Assembly (NCBI RefSeq): GCF_020193655.1
Contig: NZ_JADYVE010000001.1
Coordinates: 434,001-498,000 of the forward strand
Direction of reading: 5' to 3'
DNA from: Ensifer sp. IC3342
Lineage (GTDB): Bacteria; Pseudomonadota; Alphaproteobacteria; Rhizobiales; Rhizobiaceae
DNA length: 64,000 bases
Shown: positions 8,934 through 17,725 of the stretch, piece by piece
How positions within the stretch are numbered: position 1 is the first letter of the stretch
Layout: the number at the start of each line of letters is the position of its first letter
The notes under the pieces: generated by a model
Told to the model about the DNA's origin: nothing
The model's input: the letters and a program-made list of their open reading frames with translations, nothing else
Database searches by the model: none
Position numbers and translations under genes: made by a program

Positions 8934-9887
8934 TCAAAGCGCACCGATTTCCTTCAGCTTCTTGAGAACCTTCGCATTGGGTTCACCGGTCTGCGGCAGG
9001 CGGTAGTGCTTCTCAAAATGCCGGATGGCGGCGCGCGTCTGATCGCCGGCGACGCCATCGACCACGATGTCGGCATAGGCAAGGTTGCTGAGCCCTTTCT
9101 GGATGCTCACCACCATTTCGCTCGAGGCGGGAATGTCGGCCCGAGGAAGCAATGCCCTGTCCTCTTCGGCAGTGCGGATCGCGGCAGCGACCGGATCGAC
9201 CTCTGCCGGCGCGGCCTTAGGGTCCGAATAGGGACGATCGCCAGGGGTCGCGACGGCAGGTCCGGAATCGTCTGCCGCACGCAAGGCCTGCAACAACTCG
9301 TCGCTCGCATCGCCGCTTTGCACACGGCCGGTCTGCTTTTCGAAGCGCAGGATCGCGGCTGACGTTTTCGGGCCGGTGCGCCCATCCGGCGCCTCATCGT
9401 AAAGCCCCAGTCGCGCCAACTCTCTCTGTACGTCCGCGATAAGCGTCGAGGCGGCCGCGTGTGCGGACGAAGCGGTTTTCGCCTGCTCACTCAGTTCGCC
9501 TTGTGCAGCGGCGGCCGCATCGTCGGCGTTCTCGGACCTTTCGGCGCCCTCACGCTCGATGACAAAGGTCGTTACGTTGCGAGGCTCGACCGGCTCACCG
9601 TTGGCAGCTGCCAGGCGCTCGGCAACCTCGGGTCCGACCAGCGGAACGCGGGTGCGCAAGAGTGGCGATGGGTGGACACCATGCTGATACCACATCGCAT
9701 TGGCGGCGACGAAACTGAACACGACGACGAAGGCGGCCGATCCGCCTGCACCGACAGGGTGGCGCGCCATCATTCTGCCGGCAAACGCAAGGCCGCGAGC
9801 GGCGACGGCCAAGCCGCGCAGTGCGAGGCCAGGTCGATTTCGTGCCGCTCTCTTCCGCTCAGGCTGTTTGCGCTTGCGCGGAGCCAT
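8934..9887 (-). CDS. Peptidoglycan-binding domain protein, membrane-anchored
   Basis: A 317-residue protein. A basic N-terminus is followed by one membrane segment near residues 45-65 (GAGGSAAFVVVFSFVAANAMW), a long Ala/Glu-rich linker and two PG_binding_1 repeats. The first (IADVQRELARLGLYDEAPDGRTGPKTSAAILRFEKQTG) is near residues 150-190. The second (VSIQKGLSNLAYADIVVDGVAGDQTRAAIRHFEKHY) is near 255-295. It should sit in the inner membrane and touch the cell wall. Its start lies 29 bases inside the upstream histidine kinase gene, which points to a sensor/wall-binding pair that is translationally coupled. Confidence 0.8.
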   Translation of the reverse strand: MAPRKRKQPERKRAARNRPGLALRGLAVAARGLAFAGRMMARHPVGAGGSAAFVVVFSFVAANAMWYQHGVHPSPLLRTRVPLVGPEVAERLAAANGEPVEPRNVTTFVIEREGAERSENADDAAAAAQGELSEQAKTASSAHAAASTLIADVQRELARLGLYDEAPDGRTGPKTSAAILRFEKQTGRVQSGDASDELLQALRAADDSGPAVATPGDRPYSDPKAAPAEVDPVAAAIRTAEEDRALLPRADIPASSEMVVSIQKGLSNLAYADIVVDGVAGDQTRAAIRHFEKHYRLPQTGEPNAKVLKKLKEIGAL

Positions 9888-11424
9888 GTCCCCGGTCCTC
9901 GTTCATTCCCTCGTCCTGGTAGCCCTCCCGTATACGCGCCGCTCCCTCGCCACGCTCCTTGAGCCGCGGAGGGAACTCCACTGTAACGGGAATGCTCGTT
10001 TGTTCGCCGTTCGCAATACCTGATCCGTCGCGCGGGATCGATATGACGACTACCGTCCCCTCGCCTTCGGAACTACGGATCGAAACGTTGCCCCCGTGCA
10101 GTGTGACCAACCCCTTCACCAGCGACAAACCGAGCCCGGTCCCTTCGTAGCGGCGCGTATAGTCATTCTGAATCTGGACAAAAGGTTGGCCGAGCATCTG
10201 CAGCTTATCCTCGGCAATACCGATCCCCGTGTCGCTCACGGTGAGCTTCAACGCTGCACCGTCGATTTCGGCATCGATGGTGACCAGCCCGCCCTGATCG
10301 GTGAACTTGATTGCGTTGCCGACAAGGTTGATCAATATTTGCTGAAACGCACGCTGATCGGCATTGATTTCGCCAACTGCGCGCGTGACGCGGCTTGCCA
10401 GCCTCACGCCCTTCTCGCGCGCCTGATGGGAAAGCATGGCCTCGCAAGCGGCAACGGCATCGGCCACGCGGAAGGGCTCCGGAACAAGCTCGTAACGACC
10501 GGCCTCGATCTTGCTCATATCAAGCATCGTGTTGACGACAGACAGGAGGTGGGCGCCAGATTTGTGGATCAGCGAGACGTATTCGCGCTGTCTGTCGTTC
10601 TCCAGCTTTCCGAAATATTCACCGGCGAGCACGTCCGAAAAGCCGAGGATGGCGTTGAGCGGGGTGCGCAGTTCATGGCTGACGGCCGCGAGAAAACGCG
10701 TCTTCGCGTCGTTCGCCGATTCGGCGTAGGCTGCCTTGGCGGTTGCTTCCGCTCGCAGTCGGGCTTCCTCGGAGACGTCGCGGGATTGCACGACGATGGC
10801 CGTCAGCCGATCCTCTGCATCCCGGACCGGCGTCATTTCGCAACGCATGTGCACAAACTGCGCCCCTTCGGCCGGTACCGATAGCCGCTCAAGGCGAATA
10901 TCGACCGCCGACCTATCGCCATTCTGGCGCAGCGCATCGATAGCCCTGAGGAACGTGATCCGATCGGAGACGTGGATCTGCTCGATGAAACCGCGGCCGC
11001 AAGGATCGCGCATCAGCGTGAGATGTTCGGCAGCATCGCGACCGTGCACGGATAGGACATTGCCGCGCAGGTCATGCACCGTAACGAGACCCGCGAAGAG
11101 ATCATAGGCCGCTGAAAGATCGGGAGGCGCAACCGCAGGCTCGCGATCACTTGTCTGACGCTGGGCGTCCCGACCAATCGCAGCGGCAGAGGCCAGCAGC
11201 GATGCCGAGGCCCATAGCGCCGTCCCCACCGGGAGGGCGGCGGAGACCGGCAAAACAGCCATAAGCGCCAGCGGCACGACCGGCAGAGCCGTCAGGGAGA
11301 CGGCCGCGACAGTACGCAGACGCTTGAAGTCACGATGCGGCAGCCACGCGGCGGCAGCTTCATCCATACGGGATGCCCATCTGCCAGCCATGTCACGCAA
11401 TACATTCACGCTTTGCCCTGCCAC
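9859..11424 (-). CDS. PAS-type sensor histidine kinase
   Basis: About 521 residues. A hydrophobic hairpin (residues about 38-85) is followed by a PAS-like domain (about 105-220) and a HisKA domain with the phospho-acceptor His near residue 250 in AAVSHELRTPLNAILGFSDVL. The HATPase domain has INLVGNAIKFT, DTGIGI and GTGLGLSLVKGL boxes, all intact, so it should be active. There is no adjacent response regulator, so it is an orphan kinase; the H-box resembles the PleC/DivJ group. The start is GTG at 11424; a second in-frame GTG at 11406 has a better AGGG site. It overlaps the peptidoglycan-binding gene. Confidence 0.82.
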   Translation of the reverse strand: MAGQSVNVLRDMAGRWASRMDEAAAAWLPHRDFKRLRTVAAVSLTALPVVPLALMAVLPVSAALPVGTALWASASLLASAAAIGRDAQRQTSDREPAVAPPDLSAAYDLFAGLVTVHDLRGNVLSVHGRDAAEHLTLMRDPCGRGFIEQIHVSDRITFLRAIDALRQNGDRSAVDIRLERLSVPAEGAQFVHMRCEMTPVRDAEDRLTAIVVQSRDVSEEARLRAEATAKAAYAESANDAKTRFLAAVSHELRTPLNAILGFSDVLAGEYFGKLENDRQREYVSLIHKSGAHLLSVVNTMLDMSKIEAGRYELVPEPFRVADAVAACEAMLSHQAREKGVRLASRVTRAVGEINADQRAFQQILINLVGNAIKFTDQGGLVTIDAEIDGAALKLTVSDTGIGIAEDKLQMLGQPFVQIQNDYTRRYEGTGLGLSLVKGLVTLHGGNVSIRSSEGEGTVVVISIPRDGSGIANGEQTSIPVTVEFPPRLKERGEGAARIREGYQDEGMNEDRGHGSAQAQTA

Positions 11425-12023
11425 CTTTGTTGTTTCTTTCGAGTCGATCCGGAACGCCTTTTTTCGCTTTCGCAGGGGGTTGGCCGGGCTGTCTCGTGAT
11501 GGTCCGAATCTCGCACCCCCGACTTAATGAAAGAATAAACGAGCCGCCTCGAAGCGAGCGCAAAACGGGCGAATAATCCTGTTTTGGGGCAATTCCGGCG
11601 AGCTTCGTTCCTTGTGGTTAACGGGGCGTAAGCGTCGGATTTCCGTGGATTTTCCGGTTCTTGTTAAGAATTTGGGCAGCGTCTTTCAGGCTCATCGCCC
11701 GTGCCATCGGCGGTCGCTGGCCGGAACCTTGCCATGAACCTTAACGGCAATCGCTAAAATTCGAGATAAATGCCATCTCAGGTACCGAGATCGCGCATTT
11801 CATTAAAATTCGATACAAATTCCACTAGTTTTGGAAAAGCGACCTTGTGATTCCCACACTAATGTCCGCTTCAACACATGGGGGAACCAGACGAGTAGCC
11901 GGTTCCGGACATGCAGCGAATACAAGCGGGCGTCAGGCGATACCTCTCGTCCGGGACTGTCGAGAAAGGTAAAATCGGTTAAAAGACCGGGACCTGCGGC
12001 AGCCGAACAAAGGTGGGCGGAAG
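11425..12023. other. Divergent promoter region, no gene recognised
   Basis: About 600 bases between the divergent histidine kinase and DUF5330 genes. The middle (11600-11830) is AT-richer, with several TTAA-containing words. I looked for paired TTAA-N7-TTAA sites of the CtrA type and found none with exact spacing. No hairpin with a U-tract was seen. It most likely holds the promoters of both flanking genes. Confidence 0.4.
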
Positions 12024-12455
12024 ATGTGGTTTCTCGTCAAGGCAGCATTCTGGTTTTCTCTGGTCCTAGTTCTCCTGCCGTTCCTGGATCCCTCGAGCAC
12101 CGAGAAGCTTCAGCACGGACCGAAGGTGGAGATCGGCGATACCTTTTCCGCCGCCAGTGAGGCATTCCAATATGTAAGCGCCATCTGCGTGCAAAAGCCC
12201 GACGTCTGCGAGAAGGGCGCCGAGACTTTCGTCGCGCTTGGCCATCGAGCCCGTGAAGGCGCGCGCATCGCTTACGAATTTCTCGACACCCAGTTTGCCG
12301 AAACCGATGCCGGCACACCGGATGCCAAGATCATGACCGGCACGGTCACGCCCACGGACACTTCGCATCAAGAAGCGAATCACAGCGCGCCGAACTTCAA
12401 ACGCACACCGGTTCCGGAGAAGCGTCTCGACCCAAAGTCCGCCGTGGCTCAGTAA
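12024..12455 (+). CDS. DUF5330 domain protein
   Basis: A 143-residue protein with an N-terminal hydrophobic anchor (MWFLVKAAFWFSLVLVLLPFL) and a DUF5330-type region (AASEAFQYVSAICVQKPDVCEKGAETFVALGHRAREGARIAYEFLD) containing two conserved cysteines that could form a disulfide in the periplasm. The C-terminal third is polar and probably disordered. The family is common in Rhizobiales and has no known function. It is followed after 280 bases by sufE on the same strand; that gap shows no gene. Confidence 0.72.
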   Translation: MWFLVKAAFWFSLVLVLLPFLDPSSTEKLQHGPKVEIGDTFSAASEAFQYVSAICVQKPDVCEKGAETFVALGHRAREGARIAYEFLDTQFAETDAGTPDAKIMTGTVTPTDTSHQEANHSAPNFKRTPVPEKRLDPKSAVAQ

Positions 12456-12736
12456 CGACCGGCTTCGGCAAATGCCTTATAGTCGTCACACGCTCCACCA
12501 ACTGCCTGATTAGCCGTTCCGTCTCGGCCGCCGCGAGGATGATGCCCATCCTTCGCGGTGTTCCTTTATGGACGAAATGGGGCGAGAGTCGCGACGATCT
12601 TCGGGGCGAAATGGCATTGGCTGTTCTCATTGCCGCCCGCATCTCCTATATGAGTGGGTGAGATCCCGATTATGCCGGCATGCGCGGGATCGAGAGAGGC
12701 GCACCTTGCGAAACGGCGCCGAGAATCGGACGGACT

Positions 12737-13159
12737 ATGACTTCACTTGACCAGATCATCGACGACTTTTCCTTCCTCGACGAGTGGGAGGACCGCTACC
12801 GCTACGTGATCGAGTTGGGCAAGAGTCTGCCGGAGATGCCGGAGGCCTTACGGACGAGCGAGAACAAGGTTCAGGGCTGTGCAAGTCAGGTCTGGCTTGT
12901 GACGCGCACGAGCGGTGACCCGGGGAACCCCGTCCTCACCTTTGAAGGCGAATCCGACGCCCATATCGTCCGGGGTCTCGTGGCAATCGTGCTCGCCCTC
13001 TATTCCGGCAAGCACGCCGCCGAAATTGCCAAGCTCGACGCCCTTGATGTCTTCGGCAAGATTGGTCTCATCGAACATCTGTCGGCGCAGCGCGCCAATG
13101 GTCTGCGCTCCATGGTTCGGCGGATCAAGAGCGAGGCTGAGGTCCGGCTGGCCGCCTGA
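12737..13159 (+). CDS. sufE: SufE family cysteine desulfuration protein
   Basis: A 140-residue SufE homologue. SufE accepts sulfane sulfur from the cysteine desulfurase SufS on a single active-site cysteine and passes it to Fe-S cluster assembly in the cytoplasm. The active-site motif is NKVQGCASQVWLV with Cys48, and the N-terminal FSFLDEWEDRYRYVIELGK is typical. The start at 12737 follows the family length. No suf cluster is adjacent, so this is a detached sufE, as is common in rhizobia. Confidence 0.88.
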   Translation: MTSLDQIIDDFSFLDEWEDRYRYVIELGKSLPEMPEALRTSENKVQGCASQVWLVTRTSGDPGNPVLTFEGESDAHIVRGLVAIVLALYSGKHAAEIAKLDALDVFGKIGLIEHLSAQRANGLRSMVRRIKSEAEVRLAA

Positions 13160-13193
13160 CGCGGGCGCAGTTCGCTCAGCCGGAGACCCAATC

Positions 13194-13226
13194 GCAAAAA
13201 ACGAAGGCCGGGCGCTTGCTCGGCCC
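13194..13226 (-). terminator. Probable mucR terminator
   Basis: On the minus strand GGCCG and CGGCC enclose a loop of about ten bases, followed by TTCG and a run of six T. It lies about 77 bases past the mucR stop and before the convergent sufE stop, so it could close the mucR transcript. Confidence 0.5.
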
Positions 13227-13302
13227 GATCTTCCTTCCAAGAGCAAGCGCTGGGCGCACTTGTCCGTGCGCTCAGCCATGCCGGGCCAAACGGCGAACGG
13301 GA

Positions 13303-13734
13303 TTACTTGCCGCGGCGCTTGCGACGCTGGCCGAGGCCCATCTCCTTGGCGAGACGCGAGCGGGCTTCCGCATAGGCGGGCGCCACCATCGGATAGTCCG
13401 CAGGCAGATCCCACTTTTCGCGATACTCTTCAGGCGAAAGATTGTGATGGGTCATCAGATGGCGCTTCAGCGACTTGAACGTGCCGCCGCATTCAAGGCA
13501 GGTGATTTGATCATCCTGAACCGACTTGCGCACGGAAACGGCGGGCTTCGGCTTCTCGACCGGAACCACCACCGGTGCAGGAGCTGTCGTGTTGTTGAGC
13601 GCCGAGTGAACGTCGGCTATGAGCGTCGGAAGCTCGGCAACCGGAACCACGTGGTTGCTTACATAGGCGGCAACGATTTCCGCCGTCAATTCAACCAGGA
13701 GTTCGTGGCTCGCGCCGGGCGTGGTTTCTGTCAT
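13303..13734 (-). CDS. mucR: MucR/Ros family zinc-finger transcriptional regulator
   Basis: A 143-residue Ros/MucR protein. In Sinorhizobium MucR controls exopolysaccharide synthesis (galactoglucan versus succinoglycan), motility and nodulation genes, and the family acts as an H-NS-like organiser of AT-rich promoters. The prokaryotic zinc finger is visible as [19 protein letters not shown] with C-X2-C-X9-H-X3-H spacing, followed by the diagnostic [28 protein letters not shown] and a basic RKRRGK tail. AGGAG precedes the ATG. The gene is monocistronic with a long AT-rich upstream region. Confidence 0.95.
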   Translation of the reverse strand: MTETTPGASHELLVELTAEIVAAYVSNHVVPVAELPTLIADVHSALNNTTAPAPVVVPVEKPKPAVSVRKSVQDDQITCLECGGTFKSLKRHLMTHHNLSPEEYREKWDLPADYPMVAPAYAEARSRLAKEMGLGQRRKRRGK

Positions 13735-14139
13735 CTCTTTCTCCTATCGGAATCCAGCAACAAATCTGAAACAGCGTTTCAGAGGGAGGAATTCGCGAAA
13801 ATGCCGCCGAACAGCGCCGCTGCCTTGGAATTGACCGATAACTGCGCGGCAAGGACCAAGGTTCTGCCGCAACATCAAGGCTCGAATTGGGATAGCGAAA
13901 CCCGCCACCAAGGTATCAGGACAATCGACACCTCAAAGCAACGGACAATATTCACAACTCAAGCTGGAATTTCAGTTCAAAGTATTTTCCACGACGACAC
14001 TTTGCAGTTACTGCATTAACATTGATCGCCTAAAAGTCCAAACATAATTTTATGGAAAAGCAGCAACTTTATTCCAAATTGCTAAAATTGTCACCACACG
14101 CAGAATTGTTCGGAAATACAGAGACAGAAACGGCGTCAA
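13735..14139. promoter_or_regulatory. AT-rich mucR upstream region
   Basis: No gene is seen. Bases 13900-14110 are strikingly AT-rich for this genome, with many A/T runs (for example ACATAATTTTATGG and GCTAAAATTGTC). MucR proteins are known to bind AT-rich DNA with T-A steps and to repress their own genes, so this stretch is a plausible autoregulatory region. That is inferred from composition; no defined box was found. Confidence 0.4.
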
Positions 14140-14499
14140 TCAAAGCCGTTGTGGCTCTTCCTTTTGTGGAAGCTGATCTATGACCGACAGTTTCGTCAGT
14201 CTGTAACCCGCCTGATGCGCGCCTTTGGCCAAGAGATGGGCGGAGATCGGCGCCGTCAGAACGAAGAAAACAAAGCCGGCAAGCGCGCGGACAAGAATTG
14301 CACCGTCGAGGGAATGCAACCCGGCTGCCAGAAGCAAGAGGCCGGAACCGATGGTTCCCGCTTTCGACGCCGCATGCATGCGCGTGTAGAGGTCGGGAAA
14401 CCGAACGATCCCCAGAGCCGCCAGCAACGAGAAGGAGGCGCCGACAACGACGATCAACGCGACGACAAGCGCGACTGCGGCATTGACTTGCGCTTCCAT
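14140..14499 (-). CDS. mrpG: Mrp-type cation/proton antiporter subunit G
   Basis: A 119-residue subunit with three membrane helices: [45 protein letters not shown] (the MnhG/MrpG signature), [10 protein letters not shown] and [16 protein letters not shown]. It is the last gene of the seven-gene operon. Its ATG at 14499 overlaps the stop of mrpF. Every Mrp subunit is needed for the membrane complex that exports Na+ or K+ in exchange for protons. A weak AACGGC/GCCGTT hairpin overlaps the end of the gene. Confidence 0.9.
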   Translation of the reverse strand: MEAQVNAAVALVVALIVVVGASFSLLAALGIVRFPDLYTRMHAASKAGTIGSGLLLLAAGLHSLDGAILVRALAGFVFFVLTAPISAHLLAKGAHQAGYRLTKLSVIDQLPQKEEPQRL

Positions 14500-14873
14500 C
14501 AATGTGCCCCTTTGCGTTTGCGGCGCACCGCCTGGGCGGTCTTGCCGCGCTTCGGGTGTGCCCTTTTGGCCGAAGCGGCCTCCGCCGATTGTTCCGGTGC
14601 CAGTCCGCGCGTCAGAATGAAACGGGCGAAGGCCACGGTCGCGAGAAAACCGACCAGGCCCAAGGCGATGGCGATGTCTATGTAAAGGTTAAAGCCAGTC
14701 TTGATGGCGATCACGGCGATGAAGCCGATCGCAATCGCCACCAGCATATCGAGCCCAAGGACGCGGTCCGGCAAGGTGGGGCCCAGGATGATACGCAACA
14801 CCGTCACCAACAGGGCTGCGGAGAGAAACACCAGCGCGAAGCCTATCGCTGCGGAGAGCACGGTCTGAGCCAT
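14499..14873 (-). CDS. mrpF: Mrp-type cation/proton antiporter subunit F
   Basis: A 124-residue subunit with three helices and the MnhF core [31 protein letters not shown], followed by a basic, unusual extension of about 35 residues ([31 protein letters not shown]) that is longer than in most MrpF proteins. The start at 14873 overlaps the mrpE stop by one base, indicating translational coupling. Confidence 0.9.
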   Translation of the reverse strand: MAQTVLSAAIGFALVFLSAALLVTVLRIILGPTLPDRVLGLDMLVAIAIGFIAVIAIKTGFNLYIDIAIALGLVGFLATVAFARFILTRGLAPEQSAEAASAKRAHPKRGKTAQAVRRKRKGAH

Positions 14874-15364
14874 CACGATCCAAAGGCCTCCCGGATTCGG
14901 CGTTCGAAGCCCCGCGCGATGTCCTGTCGAAGCGCACCGGGGTCGGCGCAATCGAGCGCATGGACATAAAGCGTCTTGCGGTCGTCGGAGACATCGACTG
15001 AAAGGGTTCCCGGCGTCAGGGTGATGAGATTGGCGAGCAGGGTGATTTCGAAATCGCTCCTGAGCGTCAGCGGATAGGAGAAGATGCCGGGCTTCAGCAC
15101 CATCTTCGGCTGCATGACGAGAATGGCGACCTTGGTCGCGGAAACGGCGAGCTCCTTGAAGAAGAGCAGCATAAGAAGCAACATGCGCAGGGGTCTTATC
15201 GGGAAGGTCACCGGCCGCAGCTCGCGCCGGATGACCGCCAGCGACAGCGCGCCGACCAGGAAGCCGAGCACGAGATTTGCGAGGGTGAAGCTCGAACTTA
15301 TGGCGCCCCAGATGACGGTGAAAATCAGGTTGATCGCAAGGAACTTCATTCCAGGGAAAATCAT
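14873..15364 (-). CDS. mrpE: Mrp-type cation/proton antiporter subunit E
   Basis: A 163-residue MnhE/MrpE subunit. Two N-terminal hydrophobic segments ([33 protein letters not shown] and [25 protein letters not shown]) precede the cytoplasmic [31 protein letters not shown] signature. Its start overlaps the mrpD stop by four bases (ATGA). It is a structural or assembly subunit of the antiporter complex. Confidence 0.92.
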   Translation of the reverse strand: MIFPGMKFLAINLIFTVIWGAISSSFTLANLVLGFLVGALSLAVIRRELRPVTFPIRPLRMLLLMLLFFKELAVSATKVAILVMQPKMVLKPGIFSYPLTLRSDFEITLLANLITLTPGTLSVDVSDDRKTLYVHALDCADPGALRQDIARGFERRIREAFGS

Positions 15365-16920
15365 TGCGGGCCCCCCGCGGGAAAGACCGAGTTCAGATAG
15401 GCCGACGGCTCCGCAAGCCCGGCCGCCGCACTCTGGATCGTCGCCAGCAGCGGCTCCGGATAAAGGCCGAGGCCGAGCGTAAGGAGGGAAAGGGCCGCAA
15501 GAGGCGCCAAGACGGCCGACGGCAACCGCACGGTCTCGACAGCCGCACCGGCGTCGTCACGCCAGTACGCAAGCAGGAACAGTCGGCCGGTCGCAATCAC
15601 CGTGCAGAAGCCGGCGAGAAGGAGCGCCGCCGCGAGCCACCAGGCGCCTATGTCGAGCGCCGCCTTAACGAGCATAACCTTCGGCCAGAAGCCGGAAAAG
15701 GGTGGTAGCCCGGAAACGGCAAAGCACAACATCAGGGTCAGCGTGGCGAATCCCACGTTCTTGCGGTAGAGACCCGAGACGGTCGCTATAGAAGAGCCAC
15801 CGCCAAGCCGCGCGGCGATTCCGGCAGCGAAATAGAGGCCGGTCATCACCAGCATCGAGTGGAGCGCATAGAAGATCGCGCCGCCGATACCGCCGGGACC
15901 GCCGACGGCGATCCCCGCCAGCATCGAGCCGATCCCAGAAACCACAAGATAGCCAAGCATGCGGCGGAAGTCGGTCTGCGCCAGCGCGCCGAGTACGCCG
16001 ACGATCATCGTCAACGCTCCCGCGAGCGCCATGACGAAGCTAAGCTCTTCTCTTTCAACCGGGAAAAGCATGACCATCACGCGGATCAGAGCGTAGATGC
16101 CGACCTTGGTGAGCAGACCGGCAAAAAGTGCCGACACGACGACGCGAGGGGTATGGTAGGATGCCGGCAGCCAGAAATTTACTGGGAACGCCGCTGCCTT
16201 CATGCCGAAGGCGAGCACATAGAGCGCCGTCAGCGTCATCAACGGCGCGCTGCCCCGCAAGCCTTCTGCCTTGCGGGCGACGTCGGCCATGTTCAGCGTC
16301 CCGAACACGGCATAAAGATAACCCGTCGCGACCAGGAACAGCGTCGTTGCCACGAGATTCAGGAAGCCATACTTCACCGTGCCGTCGATCTGCTCCGGCT
16401 CGGAACCGAGAACCAGCAGACCGAAAGAGGAAATCAGCAGAACTTCGAACCAGACGTAGAGGTTGAAGATGTCCCCGGTCAGGAAGGCGCCGGAGACGCC
16501 CGCCATCAGCAGCATCAGGAACGGGTAGAAGCCGTAGCGCCTGCCGCTGTCGTTGATATCGGCGAGCGAGAAGATACCGCCGGCAAGCGCAACGACTGCT
16601 GCGACCAGAGCGAAGAGCGCCCCCGTCAGATCGACCGTGAAGGCGATGCCGAAGGGCGGCAACCATCGACCCATCGCCATCGTCACCGGCCCCTTGGCTG
16701 CCACATGTCCAAGCAGCAGCGCGTCGATCAGGACAAGTCCTGCAAGCCCTGCAACCGCGATGATCGGGTGAAGGCCGATCGCGCGGCGCAACATGACCAG
16801 CAACGCGCCGATGGCGAAGCACCAGGCGACCGGCAGGATCACCAGCCAATCGGCAACGGTGGTCGGACCGAGAACGAGCGCGGCGGAAAGATCGACGGAG
16901 GATGAGGTCGGGACAGCCAT
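15361..16920 (-). CDS. mrpD: Mrp-type cation/proton antiporter subunit D
   Basis: An antiporter-like subunit of about 519 residues, related to the NuoM/NuoN proton-channel subunits of complex I, with about 14 membrane helices. The conserved transmembrane glutamate is in [21 protein letters not shown] and the conserved lysine in [18 protein letters not shown] and following helices, so the proton path appears intact. The ATG at 16920 (MAVPTSSS) is used; a TTG at 16932 overlapping the mrpC stop is an alternative and would give coupling. Confidence 0.93.
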   Translation of the reverse strand: MAVPTSSSVDLSAALVLGPTTVADWLVILPVAWCFAIGALLVMLRRAIGLHPIIAVAGLAGLVLIDALLLGHVAAKGPVTMAMGRWLPPFGIAFTVDLTGALFALVAAVVALAGGIFSLADINDSGRRYGFYPFLMLLMAGVSGAFLTGDIFNLYVWFEVLLISSFGLLVLGSEPEQIDGTVKYGFLNLVATTLFLVATGYLYAVFGTLNMADVARKAEGLRGSAPLMTLTALYVLAFGMKAAAFPVNFWLPASYHTPRVVVSALFAGLLTKVGIYALIRVMVMLFPVEREELSFVMALAGALTMIVGVLGALAQTDFRRMLGYLVVSGIGSMLAGIAVGGPGGIGGAIFYALHSMLVMTGLYFAAGIAARLGGGSSIATVSGLYRKNVGFATLTLMLCFAVSGLPPFSGFWPKVMLVKAALDIGAWWLAAALLLAGFCTVIATGRLFLLAYWRDDAGAAVETVRLPSAVLAPLAALSLLTLGLGLYPEPLLATIQSAAAGLAEPSAYLNSVFPAGGPQ

Positions 16921-16928
16921 GGGGTCGA

Positions 16929-17306
16929 TCAATATCCAAGCGGCGGCATCGGTTCCTTCACCGGCTCAGCCACACGCATCTCGTCCGTGTTGTCGGTCGA
17001 CAGATCCTCATAGGCGCGCCAGGCGAGGACCAGCAGAAAGGCGAAGAAAGAAAAGGAAATGACGATCGCAGTCAGGATCAGCGCCTGCGGCAACGCATTG
17101 GCGGCAGGGCCGCCCAGCGCGTCGGCGCCGCCGGCAATGACGGGCGGCACACCGCGCGTGAGCCTCCCCCCGGTGAAGATCAACAGGTTAACGGCATTGC
17201 CGAGAACCGCCACGCCGAGGAGCACGCGGATGATGAACTTCGACAGCATCAGATAGACTGCGACAGTGAAGAAAATGCCCACGAGCAATGCAAACCAGGC
17301 CTCCAT
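16929..17306 (-). CDS. mrpC: Mrp-type cation/proton antiporter subunit C
   Basis: A 125-residue NuoK-like subunit with three helices: LLVGIFFTVAVYLMLSKFIIRVLLGVAVLGNAVNLLIF, then QALILTAIVISFSFFAFLLVLAWRAYE. The conserved glycine-rich loop RGVPPVIAGGADALGGPAANALPQALILTAIVI is typical of MnhC. The start at 17306 overlaps the mrpB stop (TAATG), so translation is coupled. Confidence 0.92.
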   Translation of the reverse strand: MEAWFALLVGIFFTVAVYLMLSKFIIRVLLGVAVLGNAVNLLIFTGGRLTRGVPPVIAGGADALGGPAANALPQALILTAIVISFSFFAFLLVLAWRAYEDLSTDNTDEMRVAEPVKEPMPPLGY

Positions 17307-17725
17307 TACTCGCCTCCCCGTTCTTCGAGCGAAAGCGCGACCGAGCTGATCGATCCGACCACCACGAGATAAACGCCGGTATCGAAAAGCATGACGGTCG
17401 AGAGCGGGACCTCGACACCGAAAAGCGAGGGATAGATCCACAGCCCTGTCATGAAGGGCACTTGTGCAAAGAGCGAAATCAGGCCCGCGACCGTCGCGGC
17501 AAAGAGTCCCGCACCGGCAATCGCCATCGGATGGAAATAGATCGCGTGCCTTACAGTCTCGACGCCGTGGGCGATGCCGTAAATCGCCAAGGCGGAGACG
17601 GCGATCAACCCGCCGATGAACCCGCCACCCGGCTCGTTGTGGCCCCGCAAAAGGACAAAGATCGAGAACAGCGTCATCAGGCTTGTCAGGAACGGAGCGA
17701 CAGTACGGAAAATGACCGATTTCAT
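17306..17725 (-). CDS. mrpB: Mrp-type cation/proton antiporter subunit B
   Basis: A 139-residue MnhB-type subunit with four helices and the signature [29 protein letters not shown]. It is a separate gene here, not fused to mrpA, making this a group 1 (seven-gene) Mrp operon; the other rhizobial operon type carries a fused AB subunit. The ATG at 17725 overlaps the mrpA stop. Confidence 0.92.
   Translation of the reverse strand: MKSVIFRTVAPFLTSLMTLFSIFVLLRGHNEPGGGFIGGLIAVSALAIYGIAHGVETVRHAIYFHPMAIAGAGLFAATVAGLISLFAQVPFMTGLWIYPSLFGVEVPLSTVMLFDTGVYLVVVGSISSVALSLEERGGE

Noticed and set aside
11600..11830. TTAA-rich stretch as possible CtrA sites
   Set aside because: TTAA words occur, but no pair has the required seven-base spacing.
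12397..12642. 81-codon minus-strand frame between DUF5330 and sufE genes
   Set aside because: No ribosome binding site and no conserved pattern; overlaps the end of the DUF5330 gene.
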